The notes: generated by a model from the sequence alone, not told the origin. DNA of 64,000 nt from Microbispora hainanensis (GCF_036186745.1 NZ_CP108086.1:3534001-3598000); one strand, 5' to 3'. Numbered from the stretch's first letter, positions 1 to 8,857 are shown. Made by a program: numbers and translations.

Positions 1-464
1 CAGACGGGGCGGGGGGCCTCGTCCGGGACGGATGGCGCGTAGCCGGCGTTCACGAGGTGGGGGAACAGGTGCTCGGCCAGGACGGCCCGATGCGTGGGGG
101 TCGCCTCCGCGTGCCGTCGCCGTCCCTCCTCGGTGAGCTGCACGAAGACCCCGCGCCGGTCCGCCTCGCACAGCGCGCGGCCGACCAGGCCCTCGCGTTC
201 CAGCCGGGCGATGAGGCGTGACAGCGCGCTCTGGCTCAGGTGAACCTGGCCGGCGAGCTCCTGCACGCGGAACTTGGCCCCGTCCGGCCCGTCGCAGAGA
301 GAGGACCGGTCTGCCTCCACGAGGCGCTCAAGCACCTCGAACTCGCTCACGCCGAGCCCGTGCTTGTCGCTCAGCTCACGCTCCAGCGCGCACGACACCT
401 CCGCGTGCCGGGCGAGCAGCTCGCGCCAGGCCATCACCACAAAGCCGGTGTCGATGTCGTTCAT
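1..464 (-). CDS. MarR-family transcriptional regulator (3' end just outside window)
   Basis: Winged-helix repressor, probably controlling the divergent MFS exporter. The product begins MNDIDTGFVVMAWRELLARH and contains the MarR-type wHTH: a helix of the form VQELAGQVHLSQSALSRLI at about residues 76-94, followed by the wing segment LCEADRRGVFVQLTEEGR. An AAAGGCGG-like Shine-Dalgarno lies upstream of the ATG at 464. The frame is open to base 1, where the next two bases read TG, so a TGA stop may be one base outside; 154 residues is already the normal MarR length. It is divergent from the exporter gene with the operator array between them. Family assignment is secure; the ligand is unknown. Confidence 0.88.
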   Translation of the reverse strand, partial: MNDIDTGFVVMAWRELLARHAEVSCALERELSDKHGLGVSEFEVLERLVEADRSSLCDGPDGAKFRVQELAGQVHLSQSALSRLIARLEREGLVGRALCEADRRGVFVQLTEEGRRRHAEATPTHRAVLAEHLFPHLVNAGYAPSVPDEAPRPV

Positions 465-495
465 GCGAGACCGCCTTTCTCGGCGCGACCATACC

Positions 496-552
496 ATGCA
501 CACACATTAGATGCAAACGCATTATTTGCTTGTGCATTGAATGCGTGTGCAT
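496..552. promoter_or_regulatory. Four-copy operator array with 15-bp pitch between marR and MFS genes
   Basis: Four 12-mers start at 496, 511, 526 and 541: ATGCACACACAT, ATGCAAACGCAT, TTGCTTGTGCAT and ATGCGTGTGCAT. Copies 2 and 4 are perfect ATGC-N4-GCAT inverted repeats. Each is separated by 3 bp, giving an exact 15-bp period. The array fills the divergent intergenic region, so it is the probable binding site of the MarR-type protein (inference). The local A+T content is higher than in flanking genes, as expected for the promoters. Confidence 0.7.
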
Positions 553-567
553 GTAAGTTCCCCTGTC

Positions 568-1986
568 ATGACTTCCTCCACTAGGGACGAGCGCTGGGGG
601 GCCCGCCTGTGGGGTGCCCTCACCGTTCTCTGCGCCGTCGTGTTCCTCGATGCTCTTGACGTGTCGATGGTCGGGGTGGCGCTCCCGTCCATCCAGGCCG
701 ATCTCGGGATGTCCACCTCGTCACTGCAGTGGGTGGTGAGCGGTTACGTGCTGGGATACGGCGGTCTGCTGCTGCTCGGGGGCCGGACCGCCGACCTGCT
801 CGGCCGCCGCAGGGTGTTCCTGACCGCCCTCGTCGTCTTCGCCGCCGCCTCGCTGCTCGGCGGGCTGATGACCGACGGAACCCTGCTGATCGCGGCCCGC
901 TTCGTGAAGGGCGTCAGCGCCGCGTTCACCGCGCCCGCCGCGTTGTCCATCATCACCACGACATTCGCCGAAGGGCCCGCACGCAACCGGGCCCTGAGCA
1001 TCTTCACCGCCTGCGGCGCCTGCGGCTTCTCGCTCGGGCTGGTCCTGTCCGGCCTGCTCACCGAGATCGGATGGCGCTGGACGTTCTTCATGCCGGTGCC
1101 CGTCGCGATCATCGCCCTCATCGCCGGAACGCGGCTGCTCCAGCGGGGCGAGGAACGCGGTGAAGGCGGCCACGACCTCCTCGGGGCCGCGACCATCACG
1201 GCGGCCATGCTGCTCCTGGTCTTCGCCGTCGTGGAGGCGCCCAAGGTGAGCGCGGTGCGCACCGTGCTGTCCCTCGCCGGGGCCGCCGCCCTGATCGGGC
1301 TGTTCGTCTGGCTGGAGCGCCGGGTGCGGCACCCGCTGGTCCGGCTCGGCATCCTGCGCTCCGCGCCACTCGTCCGGGCCAACATCGGCCTGGTCATCCT
1401 GTTCGGGTCGTACGTCGGCTTCCAGTTCGTGGCGATGCAGTACTTCCAGAACCTGCTGGGCTGGAGCGCGTTGCAGACCGCCCTCGCGTTCCTGCCTGCG
1501 GGACTGCTGGTCGCGCTCACCTCCACCACGATGGGCGGGTTCGCCGACCGCTTCGGCACCGCGCGGCTGATCGTGGTGGGCTCGGTGGCGCTGCTCGCGG
1601 GGTACGCGGTGTTCCTGCGGGTGGATCTTCACCCCAGCCTGCTCGCGATGGTGCTGCCGGGCATGGTCCTGCTGGGCATCGCCTTCGCGCTGTCGTTCCC
1701 GTCGCTCAACATCCAGGCGACCGCCGGGGTCGACGACGAGGAGCAGGGACTCGCCTCGGGCCTGCTGAACACCTCAGGCCAGGTCGGCGGAGCCGTGGTG
1801 CTGGCGATCGTCACCGCCGTCCTGACCTCGGGGGCGGACGGCGGCGACCCGATCGGCCACTTCCGCGCAGCGATCCTGGTCTCGGCCGGGTTCGCCCTTG
1901 TCGGCCTGGCCATCGCCCTCACCGGGCTCCGGTCCCGGCGGCGGCCGGCCGAGGCGCGGGAGGAGGCGGTGCTGGAGACGGTCTGA
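568..1986 (+). CDS. MFS drug-type transporter (DHA2-like)
   Basis: A proton-coupled efflux transporter of the inner membrane. The sequence shows a long run of hydrophobic helices. It starts after a polar N-terminus with a helix ending LDVSMVGVALPSIQADLG, which carries the D(V)xxV-A-LP motif of DHA2 exporters, and the loop between helices 2 and 3 has the MFS motif A form GGRTADLLGRRR. About 472 residues is the usual family size. An upstream ATG at 541 is in frame but lies inside the last operator repeat, so the ATG at 568 (MTSSTRDERW) is preferred; neither has a strong Shine-Dalgarno. Divergent from the MarR regulator, which suggests a ligand-induced efflux pair. Substrate cannot be told from sequence. 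Confidence 0.87.
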   Translation: MTSSTRDERWGARLWGALTVLCAVVFLDALDVSMVGVALPSIQADLGMSTSSLQWVVSGYVLGYGGLLLLGGRTADLLGRRRVFLTALVVFAAASLLGGLMTDGTLLIAARFVKGVSAAFTAPAALSIITTTFAEGPARNRALSIFTACGACGFSLGLVLSGLLTEIGWRWTFFMPVPVAIIALIAGTRLLQRGEERGEGGHDLLGAATITAAMLLLVFAVVEAPKVSAVRTVLSLAGAAALIGLFVWLERRVRHPLVRLGILRSAPLVRANIGLVILFGSYVGFQFVAMQYFQNLLGWSALQTALAFLPAGLLVALTSTTMGGFADRFGTARLIVVGSVALLAGYAVFLRVDLHPSLLAMVLPGMVLLGIAFALSFPSLNIQATAGVDDEEQGLASGLLNTSGQVGGAVVLAIVTAVLTSGADGGDPIGHFRAAILVSAGFALVGLAIALTGLRSRRRPAEAREEAVLETV

Positions 1987-2094
1987 CCCGCCCTACGTTT
2001 CCCACCGCCGTCAGAGGAAGGGGCGTCCCGGTCGCGCCGGGGCGCCCCTTCCCGCACGCCCGGCCGCCACCTTCCTGGTCAGGGCGGCTGAGCC

Positions 2095-2286
2095 GGTGCG
2101 CATCCGGGGACACCATGTCCGGGCGCGCCGGGGCCACCGCGTGTCCGGGCCAGTGCGTGCCGAGGGGGGTGTATGTCGGGGCCAGTGCGTGTCGAGGGCG
2201 GTGCGCATCCGGGGACACCATGTCCGGGCGCGCCGGGGCCACCGCGTGATCGGGCCAGTGCGTGTCGAGGGCGGTGCGCGTCCGGG
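2095..2286. repeat. 105-bp tandem repeat, about 1.8 copies, in intergenic DNA
   Basis: A block beginning GGTGCGCATCCGGGGACACC starts at 2095 and again at 2200 (105-bp period), nearly identical for about 49 bp and then partly conserved (CAGTGCGTG and CGAGGGCGGTG elements). A third, shortened copy, GAGGGCGGTGCGCGTCCGGG, starts at about 2266 and runs into the stop codon of the next gene. The 300 bp between 1987 and 2286 contain no gene that I can support. Confidence 0.75.
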
Positions 2287-4671
2287 TCAGCGCATCGTGC
2301 CGGGGACCCAGAGGGCGGGCACACCGCCCGCCTCGTCCAGCTCTATCGGCCGCGCGGCTCCGGTGCGCACGTCGATGGCGTAGACCGAATATTCCGCGTC
2401 GTCCTCGTCGTCGTCGCTGATCCGCTCCGCCTCCACGATCACCTCGTGCTCGTCCGCCCAGCCGCGTACGGCGAAGATGTGCGTGTCCTCGGGGAGGGCC
2501 GCCTCACGCCGGGTGAGCACCTTGCCGGTGACGGAGTCGATCGTGACCAACTGGCCGTGGTCGCCCTCGGCCGGGTGGGCGCGCTCGGCCGCCACGGCGA
2601 CGGCGCGTCCGTCCGGGGAGACCGCGGTGCCTGCCTCGAACAGCGCGGAGTCGATCGGCGTACGGCTCAGCATGCGCCCGTCGGGCCGCATCCGCAGCAG
2701 GACGGTCGTGGTGAGCCGCCCGGGAACCGTGTCGGTGTCCCATGCGGCCGTGCCCGTCACCGTGCCGTTGTCCGAGACGGCCAGGACCCGCATCCGGCGG
2801 GGCAACGTCCGGACGTGATAGTTCGTGAGGTTCTGCACCCGTGGATGGAGCGCCCCCGCGGCCGGGCCGAAGTCGGCGGCCATCCACCGCCCGCTGGGCG
2901 AGATGACGACGTGGGTCTCCTCCGGCGAGACCTCCTCGGCGAGCGGGACCAGGTCGGTCCTCCTCGTCGTGGTGTCGCGCCGGTCGATCATGACGAAGTC
3001 GGACGAGGCCGCGCTGAAGTAGACCAGGCGGTTGCCGTCCCCGCTGATCGCGAGGAGGGGCTGCCATCCGTCGCTGAGGGCGGGGGACACGTCCGCCACA
3101 CGCCACTGACCGCCCGTGGTCGCCACAACTCGCCATTGGGCGCAGCCGTTTTCCGCGAACTCCTGGGTGAACGCGTCCCAGTCGTCCGCTGTGCAGAACC
3201 CCCGGTAGGCGAAGCGTACGGGGGCGGGCAGGGACGGCGGGAGCGTGGGAGCCGCGTCGCTCTCGTCCAGCACGCCGGGGGAGGCGCCGTCCGTGCTGTG
3301 CGCGGCGCGCCCGAGCAGGCCGGCCGCGCCGAAGGCGAGGGGGACGATGACCAGAGCGGAGAGTGTGACGCTCATGGTGGTGACCAGGGCGCGCCGTCGC
3401 GTGCCCTGCCGCCGCCCGGTCCGTGCGGCCTCGGCGGTGAGAGGGACGGGATCGAGCGCGGGCATCTGCGCGGACAGGACGGCCAGTTCCCTGCGCAGCG
3501 CCGCTTCCCACGGACCGTCGCCGCGGTCGCCGGGACCGCTGCTCCCCGGCGGTACGGCAGGGGTGGCGGGCGGGGCGAACGGCGTCGCGGAAGGCGTGTT
3601 CCCCCCGGACCAGGTCTCCGGGGGTGCGCCGTAGGACGCGGGCCCGGCGGGCGGCCCGGCGGCGTGGCCCGGCTGCCACGGCGAGCTCCAAGGTGTGGAC
3701 GCGGAGCCGGACGCCTGAGAGGGCGACGCCCATGAGGTTGGAGTGGCGCTGGATGCCTGGGACGGTGACGTCCATGGGGTCGGTGTGGGGGTGGGTGCCT
3801 GGGACGGTGACGTCCATGGGGTCGGTGTGGGGGTGGGTGCCTGGGACGGCGACGCCCACGAGGTCGGCGACGGGCCGGGGGCCGTGCCACGCGCGCCGCC
3901 ACCGGTCTCCGCATCGTCGTCCGGCGCGGTGTGGCACCGGTCCGCCTCCGGCGGCATCTGCTGGGAAGCGGCATTCTCTGAAACGGCCCTCTCCAGAGCG
4001 GAGCCCTCGCAAGCGGAGTCCGCGAAAGCGGAGCCTTCTGAAGTGGGGCTCTCCGATGCGCGGGCCTCCGATGCGCGGGCCTCCGATGCGCGGGCCTCCG
4101 ATGCGGGCGCTTCTGGGGGCGGGGCGCTTACGGCGGGTTTCGAGGGCGTCTCGTCGGGGGCCGCCTCCATCGCCCGCTCCGCCGCTGCGGGATCCGCCGG
4201 CTTCGGCGGGCTTACCTCCACGAAGGAGGCGGGAAGGCGACTGCGCAGCTCGGCGACGGCGAGCACGGTCTCGGTGTTGGCCGTCCGGGCGTCCACGCGG
4301 CACAGATTCGCCGCCTGCCAGGTGGTGTCCCCGTCGTGGAAGCACGCCACGACAAGGGCGCGGCGGCGCGGTGTCAGCGCGGTCAGCGCCTCCGCGAGGG
4401 CCGCCGCGTCCGAGCCGGGATCGAGGCGCCCGGTCCCGGGTGCCGCCTTCCGGGCACGCGGACGCTTCAGATAGGCCGCGTACAGCGCCTCACGGGCGGC
4501 GTGGGCGGGAAACGACCAGCGTACGGTGCGCCATCTGGCCGCCACGACCGAGAGCGCGGTCACCACGAGGGCGCGGGCGGCCTCCGGGTCACCCGTCAGC
4601 GACAGGGCCGTACGGGCGAGCGGCTGGGCCTGGTCCGCCGCGAAGGCGTCGAATCCCGGCAGATCTCTCAC
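2287..4671 (-). CDS. Sigma-70-like/transmembrane/beta-propeller-like fusion protein
   Basis: The roughly 794-residue product has three parts. Residues about 1-160 resemble a degenerate SigE-type ECF sigma factor: a region-2-like helix set ([20 protein letters not shown], then [10 protein letters not shown]) and a region-4-like segment ([20 protein letters not shown]). A 250-residue Pro/Ser/Thr-rich linker follows, then one membrane helix at about 428-452, and a C-terminal half with repeated strand patterns (for example [29 protein letters not shown]) like WD40/PD40 propellers. The GTG at 4671 is chosen because GAGGAG lies 5 nt upstream; the longer frame from 4746 has no such site. The sigma-like part would be cytosolic and the propeller outside. 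Function is unknown; a sensor or anti-sigma-like role is only inference. Confidence 0.75.
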   Translation of the reverse strand: MRDLPGFDAFAADQAQPLARTALSLTGDPEAARALVVTALSVVAARWRTVRWSFPAHAAREALYAAYLKRPRARKAAPGTGRLDPGSDAAALAEALTALTPRRRALVVACFHDGDTTWQAANLCRVDARTANTETVLAVAELRSRLPASFVEVSPPKPADPAAAERAMEAAPDETPSKPAVSAPPPEAPASEARASEARASEARASESPTSEGSAFADSACEGSALERAVSENAASQQMPPEADRCHTAPDDDAETGGGARGTAPGPSPTSWASPSQAPTPTPTPWTSPSQAPTPTPTPWTSPSQASSATPTSWASPSQASGSASTPWSSPWQPGHAAGPPAGPASYGAPPETWSGGNTPSATPFAPPATPAVPPGSSGPGDRGDGPWEAALRRELAVLSAQMPALDPVPLTAEAARTGRRQGTRRRALVTTMSVTLSALVIVPLAFGAAGLLGRAAHSTDGASPGVLDESDAAPTLPPSLPAPVRFAYRGFCTADDWDAFTQEFAENGCAQWRVVATTGGQWRVADVSPALSDGWQPLLAISGDGNRLVYFSAASSDFVMIDRRDTTTRRTDLVPLAEEVSPEETHVVISPSGRWMAADFGPAAGALHPRVQNLTNYHVRTLPRRMRVLAVSDNGTVTGTAAWDTDTVPGRLTTTVLLRMRPDGRMLSRTPIDSALFEAGTAVSPDGRAVAVAAERAHPAEGDHGQLVTIDSVTGKVLTRREAALPEDTHIFAVRGWADEHEVIVEAERISDDDEDDAEYSVYAIDVRTGAARPIELDEAGGVPALWVPGTMR
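3755..3880. repeat. 42-bp tandem repeats in the linker of the fusion protein
   Basis: Near-identical 42-bp units start at 3755, 3797 and 3839 (the third diverged). They encode reiterated [18 protein letters not shown] segments of the linker. This looks like slippage expansion in frame. Confidence 0.8.
4051..4107. repeat. 15-bp tandem repeats coding for ASEAR pentapeptides
   Basis: The unit CTCCGATGCGCGGGC starts at 4051, 4066 and 4081, with a fourth degenerate copy at 4096. It encodes three to four ASEAR repeats in the linker of the same protein. Confidence 0.8.
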
Positions 4672-4804
4672 CGCGGCTCCTCGTCCGTACGGCTTCACGT
4701 TCGCACTCCCGGCCCGGCGGTCTCGTCCGCCTCTGCAGCCGCTCAAGCGTAGTGCGGATGGGCCTATATGACGCTATTTCGGATCTACTGACACACTGGG
4801 CGGC

Positions 4805-5158
4805 ATGGTCAGGAGGATCGACGGCCCCACCCGCATTCCGGTGCCGGGCGGCAAGGTCATTGACGAATACGTGGGCCGCGTCAACAGCGGCGACGAGCAG
4901 CTCTCCATCGCGCACATGGTCGCCCCGCCCGGCTGGGAGGAGCCCGCGCAGACCCCGGAGTTCGCCGAGTACACGCTCGTGCTCAAGGGGTCGGTCATCG
5001 TGGAGCACGCGGGCGGCACCACCGTGGTCGAGGCGGGCCAGGCGTTCGTCAGCGAGCCCGGCGAGAAGATCCGCTACAGCTCCGGGCCGTCCGGCGCGGA
5101 GTACGTCGCCGTCTGCCTGCCCGCGTTCTCCCCGGACACCGCCAACCGCGACGAGTAG
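4805..5158 (+). CDS. Small cupin-domain protein
   Basis: A 117-residue single-domain cupin. The barrel strands show as [20 protein letters not shown] and [18 protein letters not shown], matching cupin motifs 1 and 2, with glycine at the expected turns. The usual HxH metal ligands of motif 1 are not obvious ([10 protein letters not shown] instead), so it may bind no metal or a different ligand. It lies 47 bp before the adenosine deaminase gene on the same strand, so they may share a transcript. No specific substrate can be assigned. Confidence 0.8.
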   Translation: MVRRIDGPTRIPVPGGKVIDEYVGRVNSGDEQLSIAHMVAPPGWEEPAQTPEFAEYTLVLKGSVIVEHAGGTTVVEAGQAFVSEPGEKIRYSSGPSGAEYVAVCLPAFSPDTANRDE

Positions 5159-5207
5159 GACGGCCAGCTTAGGATTGCCGGAAGAACGACGGCGGCGAGG
5201 AGGGGGC

Positions 5208-6296
5208 ATGACCAGGCTGCCCACGCTGGAGGAGATTCGCAGGGCGCCCAAGGTGCTCCTGCACGACCATCTCGACGGCGGGCTGCGTCCGGAGACGATC
5301 ATCGACCTCGCCCGTGACTGCGGCCACACCCTGCCGACGTACGACCCCGGCGAGCTGGCGGCCTGGTTCAGGGACGCCGCCGACTCCGGGTCGCTGGAGC
5401 GCTACCTGGAGACGTTCTCGCACACGGTCGGCGTGATGCAGACCCGCGAGGGGCTGGTCAGGGTGGCCGCGGAGTGCGCCGAGGACCTGGCGGACGACGG
5501 CGTGATGTACGCCGAGGTCCGGTATGCCCCGGAGCAGCACACCTCGCGGGGGCTGTCGCTCGATCAGGTCGTGGAGGCCGTGCTCGAAGGCTTCCGGCTC
5601 GGCTCGGCCGGGCCCGACGGCAAGCCGCGGATCCGGGTGGGCACCCTGCTGACGGCCATGCGCCACCAGGCCCGCTCGATGGAGATCGCCGAGCTCGCCG
5701 TACGCTATCGGGACCTCGGCGTGGTCGGGTTCGACATCGCCGGGGCCGAGGCCGGCTATCCGCCCACACGGCACCTGGACGCGTTCGAGTATCTCCAGCG
5801 GGAGAACGCCCATTTCACGATCCACGCGGGGGAGGGCTTCGGGCTCCCGTCGATCTGGCAGGCCATCCAGTGGTGCGGCGCCGACCGGCTCGGCCACGGT
5901 GTGCGGATCATCGACGACATCACGGTGCCGGACGACGGCGAGGCCAAGCTCGGCAGGCTGGCGGCGTACGTCCGCGACAAGCGGATCCCGCTGGAGATGT
6001 GCCCGACGTCGAACCTGCAGACCGGGGCCGCCCCGTCGATCGCCGAGCATCCGATCGGCCTGCTGCGCCGCCTGCACTTCCGGGTGACGGTCAACACCGA
6101 CAACCGGCTGATGAGCGACACGAGCCTGTCGCAGGAGTTCGCGAAGCTCGTGGACGCCTTCGGCTACGACTGGGACGACCTGCAGTGGTTCACGGTCAAC
6201 GCGATGAAGTCGGCCTTCATCCCGTTCGACGAACGGCTCGCGCTGATCAACGGCGTGATCAAGCCCGGCTACGCGCAGATGAAGTGGCACGCGTGA
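5208..6296 (+). CDS. add: Adenosine deaminase
   Basis: Zinc amidohydrolase converting adenosine (and deoxyadenosine) to inosine in purine salvage; cytosolic. The 362 residues carry the expected ligands and catalytic motifs in order: [12 protein letters not shown] (HxH) near residue 20, HAGEGFG near 205 (His ligand and proton-donor Glu), LGHGVRI near 232, CPTSNLQTG near 266 and NTDNRLMS near 300 (Asp ligand). ATG 5208 follows a strong GGCGAGGAGGGGG Shine-Dalgarno. The stop codon overlaps the GTG start of the next gene by GTGA, so translation is coupled. A purine nucleoside phosphorylase at 13.2 kb works in the same pathway. Confidence 0.95.
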   Translation: MTRLPTLEEIRRAPKVLLHDHLDGGLRPETIIDLARDCGHTLPTYDPGELAAWFRDAADSGSLERYLETFSHTVGVMQTREGLVRVAAECAEDLADDGVMYAEVRYAPEQHTSRGLSLDQVVEAVLEGFRLGSAGPDGKPRIRVGTLLTAMRHQARSMEIAELAVRYRDLGVVGFDIAGAEAGYPPTRHLDAFEYLQRENAHFTIHAGEGFGLPSIWQAIQWCGADRLGHGVRIIDDITVPDDGEAKLGRLAAYVRDKRIPLEMCPTSNLQTGAAPSIAEHPIGLLRRLHFRVTVNTDNRLMSDTSLSQEFAKLVDAFGYDWDDLQWFTVNAMKSAFIPFDERLALINGVIKPGYAQMKWHA

Positions 6297-6874
6297 AGCC
6301 GCAGGTCTACCGATCGAAAGCGGCCTGGCTCCTCGGCTGGCTCTGGATGCTGTTCGCCGCGTGGAACGTGTGGGACCTGACGGCCCACGGCCACCTGCCG
6401 AGCGCGCTGATCGCGGGCGCGGTGCTCGGCGTCATCACGGCGCTGGTCTTCGTGATGGCGCTGCGGCCCGCCGTCATCGTGGAGGAGGGCGGTGTCCGCG
6501 TGCGCAACGTGCTGCGGAACGCCTACGTCCCCTGGAGCGGCGTGGACGACGTGTCCGTGACCAACGCCATCGTGATCGAGTCGGGCGACACGACCGTGCG
6601 CTGCTGGACGCCCCAGGCGACGGCCCGTGAGCGGGTCAGGGCCGCTGGACGGGCCGCCAAGGCGGCCAAGTCGGCGAACAAGGCCGAGCGGGCGGCGGCC
6701 GAGGCCGTCGGCGCCCGCACCCACGCCGACTGGGTGGCCGACCAGCTCACCGAGATGAGCCGGTCCCGCCGCGAGAGCTCGTCCGGCGAGACCCGTGTCA
6801 CCTGGTCGCCGTCCGCCCTGGCGGCCGTCGCCGCCGCGATCGTCCTGGTCGTGGCCGCCTTCGTCGTCTCCTGA
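6293..6874 (+). CDS. PH-domain-like small membrane protein
   Basis: A 193-residue protein with two N-terminal membrane helices (about residues 9-25 and 32-52), a short beta-rich segment ([20 protein letters not shown] followed by VPWSGVDDV) typical of bacterial PH-like domains, an Ala/Lys-rich helical stretch ([17 protein letters not shown]) and a final membrane helix near the C-terminus. GTG 6293 overlaps the adenosine deaminase stop codon. Such proteins commonly follow unrelated enzyme genes in actinomycetes; their role is unknown. Confidence 0.8.
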   Translation: MKPQVYRSKAAWLLGWLWMLFAAWNVWDLTAHGHLPSALIAGAVLGVITALVFVMALRPAVIVEEGGVRVRNVLRNAYVPWSGVDDVSVTNAIVIESGDTTVRCWTPQATARERVRAAGRAAKAAKSANKAERAAAEAVGARTHADWVADQLTEMSRSRRESSSGETRVTWSPSALAAVAAAIVLVVAAFVVS

Positions 6875-6947
6875 TCACGTAGCCGGACCGGGAGCAAAGG
6901 CCGCCCGTGCGACGCCGGGGCGGCAATCGTCTGCCGGAGGGGTCTGA

Positions 6948-7376
6948 GTGCGTCTGGAACGAGTGATCGTCGTCGTTGTGCTCGCCGCGCTCGCGAGCGT
7001 CTACGTGATCGCCGGCGCTCCGATCGCGCTGGCGGTGCTCGGCGTGCAGGTCCTCTATCTGCTGAAGGTCAGGACGTGGTGGCTGCTCGCCGTGCAGGCC
7101 GTCCTCGTCTACACGGCGACCGTCGCGGGCGGGGTCTCGACCGGGATCCTCGGCTTCCTGGCCGGTGCGCTGCTGCTGACCCGTGCCCATCGCGATACCG
7201 CGCGCGTGCTCGCGTCGTTCGTGGTGGCGAGCGCGGCGCTGATCGACGCCGCCCGCGGCGGGGCGACGGCCGACGCGACGATCACCGTGGTGCTGATCTC
7301 GCTGGTCGTCTTCGGCCTCACCCGGCTCGTGCAGCGCGCGATGTTCGTCCTCGAACCCCTGTGGGTGGGACCCTGA
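6948..7376 (+). CDS. Polytopic membrane protein, possible N-terminal remnant of a sensor histidine kinase
   Basis: A 142-residue protein made almost wholly of four to five hydrophobic helices, starting GTG 6948 (a purine-rich GGAGGGGTCTGA precedes it). The pattern, ending in a helix such as TITVVLISLVVFGLTRLVQR, resembles the membrane domain of DesK-type sensor kinases, where a dimerisation helix with the phospho-His would follow. Instead it ends after AMFVLEPLWVGP. The gene borders a transposon-rich segment with an FtsX-permease stub on the far side, and kinase, regulator and ABC/FtsX genes often cluster, so truncation is a reasonable inference. It could equally be a complete small membrane protein. 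Confidence 0.6.
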   Translation: MRLERVIVVVVLAALASVYVIAGAPIALAVLGVQVLYLLKVRTWWLLAVQAVLVYTATVAGGVSTGILGFLAGALLLTRAHRDTARVLASFVVASAALIDAARGGATADATITVVLISLVVFGLTRLVQRAMFVLEPLWVGP

Positions 7377-7499
7377 CGGTTGAGCAGGCCAAGAACGCGC
7401 CGGCCCCTACGCTGCTGGATACCGTACGGCTCCGCGACGAAGTGTTCGGCGGCCAGCCCTGAAAGCGAACAGCGCCTAGCGGCACCAGCACGGGCGGCC

Positions 7500-7607
7500 T
7501 CAGCCTGTGTATCCGAATGCCCGCAGGACCTTGGCGACCAAAGTGCCGATCCAGAACAGGGCCACAGTGACGAAGAATATCCTCTTCGTGATTTGCCAAA
7601 CTGCCAC
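7500..7607 (-). CDS. Small single-helix membrane protein (35 aa)
   Basis: A short reading frame from GTG 7607 to TGA 7500, with GGGAAGGGAA just upstream as Shine-Dalgarno. The product begins MAVWQITKRI and continues with one hydrophobic helix (FFVTVALFWIGTLVAKVL). Codon use and the good ribosome site support it, but 35 codons is short. It sits in the less GC-biased accessory segment next to the mobile elements. No family recognised. Confidence 0.45.
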   Translation of the reverse strand: MAVWQITKRIFFVTVALFWIGTLVAKVLRAFGYTG

Positions 7608-7865
7608 GATTCCCTTCCCTTCGCGATCGGAATGTCGTTGTTCAGTTGCCAGGTCATGAGTTCTCGGCGCAACTCCTCGGCGGGCTCCACGTAAGCTAGG
7701 CGGCCCTCCGCCTGCCGCAGGTGGCCCAGCCCTCGTCTGCGTGGTGAGATCGAGGCGCTTCCTGGCCAGCTTGTAAGTGCTGCTCCGCTTCCGCCTGGCC
7801 GTCCTATGTACATCCGGAGCGCCCGTCCAGGACTGCCATGTGCTGAGCGGTGAGTTTCCCCATCG
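7608..7865. other. 258-bp stretch with no confident gene; a 19-codon ORF at 7863-7804
   Basis: A tiny minus-strand frame (MGKLTAQHMAVLDGRSGCT) starts at 7863, 2 nt after the stop of the upstream gene and behind an AGGAGCGGG site. Beyond it, another frame reads as plausible but startless protein (EPAEELRRELMTWQLNND). This looks like a gene decayed by indels; I cannot assign it. Confidence 0.35.
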
Positions 7866-8489
7866 CTACCCGCTCCTCTCTTCGGGAAAGCCTAGGTTGA
7901 GGACCGCCGCCGAGGACCGCAGGTCTTTCTCGGTGTAAAACACCTTGCCACGATGAGCGACCTCGATGCCGTACGCCGTGCGTCCACTCGGGACCGTGGC
8001 AATGAATAGAAAACTACAGGGCTGCTCGGATATTGGTTCGTCTCCATTCAGCACTAGAGCCCCTACAGTGAGTTTGCTAAGGGAGATTATTTCTCCCGAT
8101 TGGTCGGTAACGATGACCTGAGTGCCCGCGTGGATGTCTTCATAGCCCGCACCCATGGTGCATTCCTGAACCTCTTTAGCCAGGTCGATGTTGACTGCTT
8201 CGCTGGCGGGAAGCCGAATTGCCCCGATAAGCTTGAAAGGCGCGAGGGCTGGTTTCTTAGTGAAGGCTCGTGACGGTACGTGCGCAATGGGCGGGGATGG
8301 TGCTTGTGTAGGGATTAGGGGCGGTTCATCTGCCGGAGTGGGTGCCGGTTCATCCGTGGGGATGGGGGGCGGCGTAGAGGTAAGCGCTCGAGGTCGGGAC
8401 GGGACGAACGCGACCCATTCATCAAATGCGGCGATTGCTAAAATTACGACCAGAACGGCCGCAACTATGAGATCCCGAAGTACGCGCAT
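7866..8489 (-). CDS. Membrane-anchored secreted protein of unknown function
   Basis: The 207-residue product has an N-terminal signal-anchor (about residues 5-25, VAAVLVVILAIAAF), a Pro-rich linker (PPPIPTDEPAPTPADEPP) and a C-terminal domain of about 110 residues. That domain has conserved-looking features ECTMGAGYEDIHAGTQVIV and PCSFLFIATVP, followed by IEVAHRGKVFYT. Small beta domains of this kind (two cysteines, a T-V-x-D-x-S-G turn, a VSHRG-like strand) recur in actinomycetes as extracytoplasmic proteins of unknown role (recalled pattern, not searched). ATG 8489 is preceded by GGAGAAG. A+T content is higher than in the surrounding housekeeping genes, consistent with accessory DNA. Confidence 0.7.
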   Translation of the reverse strand: MRVLRDLIVAAVLVVILAIAAFDEWVAFVPSRPRALTSTPPPIPTDEPAPTPADEPPLIPTQAPSPPIAHVPSRAFTKKPALAPFKLIGAIRLPASEAVNIDLAKEVQECTMGAGYEDIHAGTQVIVTDQSGEIISLSKLTVGALVLNGDEPISEQPCSFLFIATVPSGRTAYGIEVAHRGKVFYTEKDLRSSAAVLNLGFPEERSG

Positions 8490-8523
8490 TAGCTTCTCCG
8501 TTCATTGGCGGGACTACGGTAAA

Positions 8524-8547
8524 GCCCCCGGCATCACTGCCGGGGGC
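8524..8547. terminator. Strong hairpin terminator
   Basis: A 10-bp perfect stem, GCCCCCGGCA and its complement, closed by a TCAC loop. It separates the small ORF at 8593-8730 from the secreted-protein gene, so it probably ends transcription of the former. The T tract is short, as usual in actinobacteria. Confidence 0.75.
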
Positions 8548-8592
8548 TGTTCTGTGCATGTCAGCAGATTTTGCTGATACTCAGTCCGCGAT

Positions 8593-8730
8593 TCATTCCT
8601 GGTAGCGGATCAGCGCCCGCTCGTACGAAGCGCAGTAGATCCCGCCCGTCGCATGCCACAGCCCGTCGCGATAGCAGACCCGCCATACCGCGTACGGCAT
8701 GGACACGGTGATGTTCTCGGTGCTCCACAT
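8593..8730 (-). CDS. Small protein (45 aa) of unknown function
   Basis: Frame from ATG 8730 to TGA 8593 coding for 45 residues rich in Trp, Tyr and Cys (MWSTENITVSMPYAVW, then CYRDGLWHATGG). It begins 3 nt after the stop codon of the fragment upstream, which suggests coupling in the ancestral operon, and is followed by a strong hairpin. No family recognised; conserved-looking composition rather than homology is the evidence. Confidence 0.5.
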   Translation of the reverse strand: MWSTENITVSMPYAVWRVCYRDGLWHATGGIYCASYERALIRYQE

Positions 8731-8733
8731 GGC

Positions 8734-8857
8734 CTAACCCCACGCGTGCTGCTCCGGCTGCGGGTCCTCCTTATGGGTGTACTGGAGTACCTTCGCGCCG
8801 TTCGCGAGAACAGCCGGCGGTTCGGGGTACCGGGGCCGCTCCTCGAACTCGCCAGGT
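8734..8857 (-). pseudogene. C-terminal fragment of an unidentified gene fused to the IS630 remnant
   Basis: Reads EFEERPRYPEPPAVLANGAK to a TAG at 8734, with no start of its own. It continues directly, but in another frame, from the transposase sequence ending at about 8857, so the boundary is the junction where the IS630 element was truncated. Fragment identity unknown. Confidence 0.5.

Noticed and set aside
541..567. ATG 541 as start of the first MFS gene
   Set aside because: It lies in the fourth operator repeat and has no ribosome site; ATG 568 leaves the array as non-coding control DNA.
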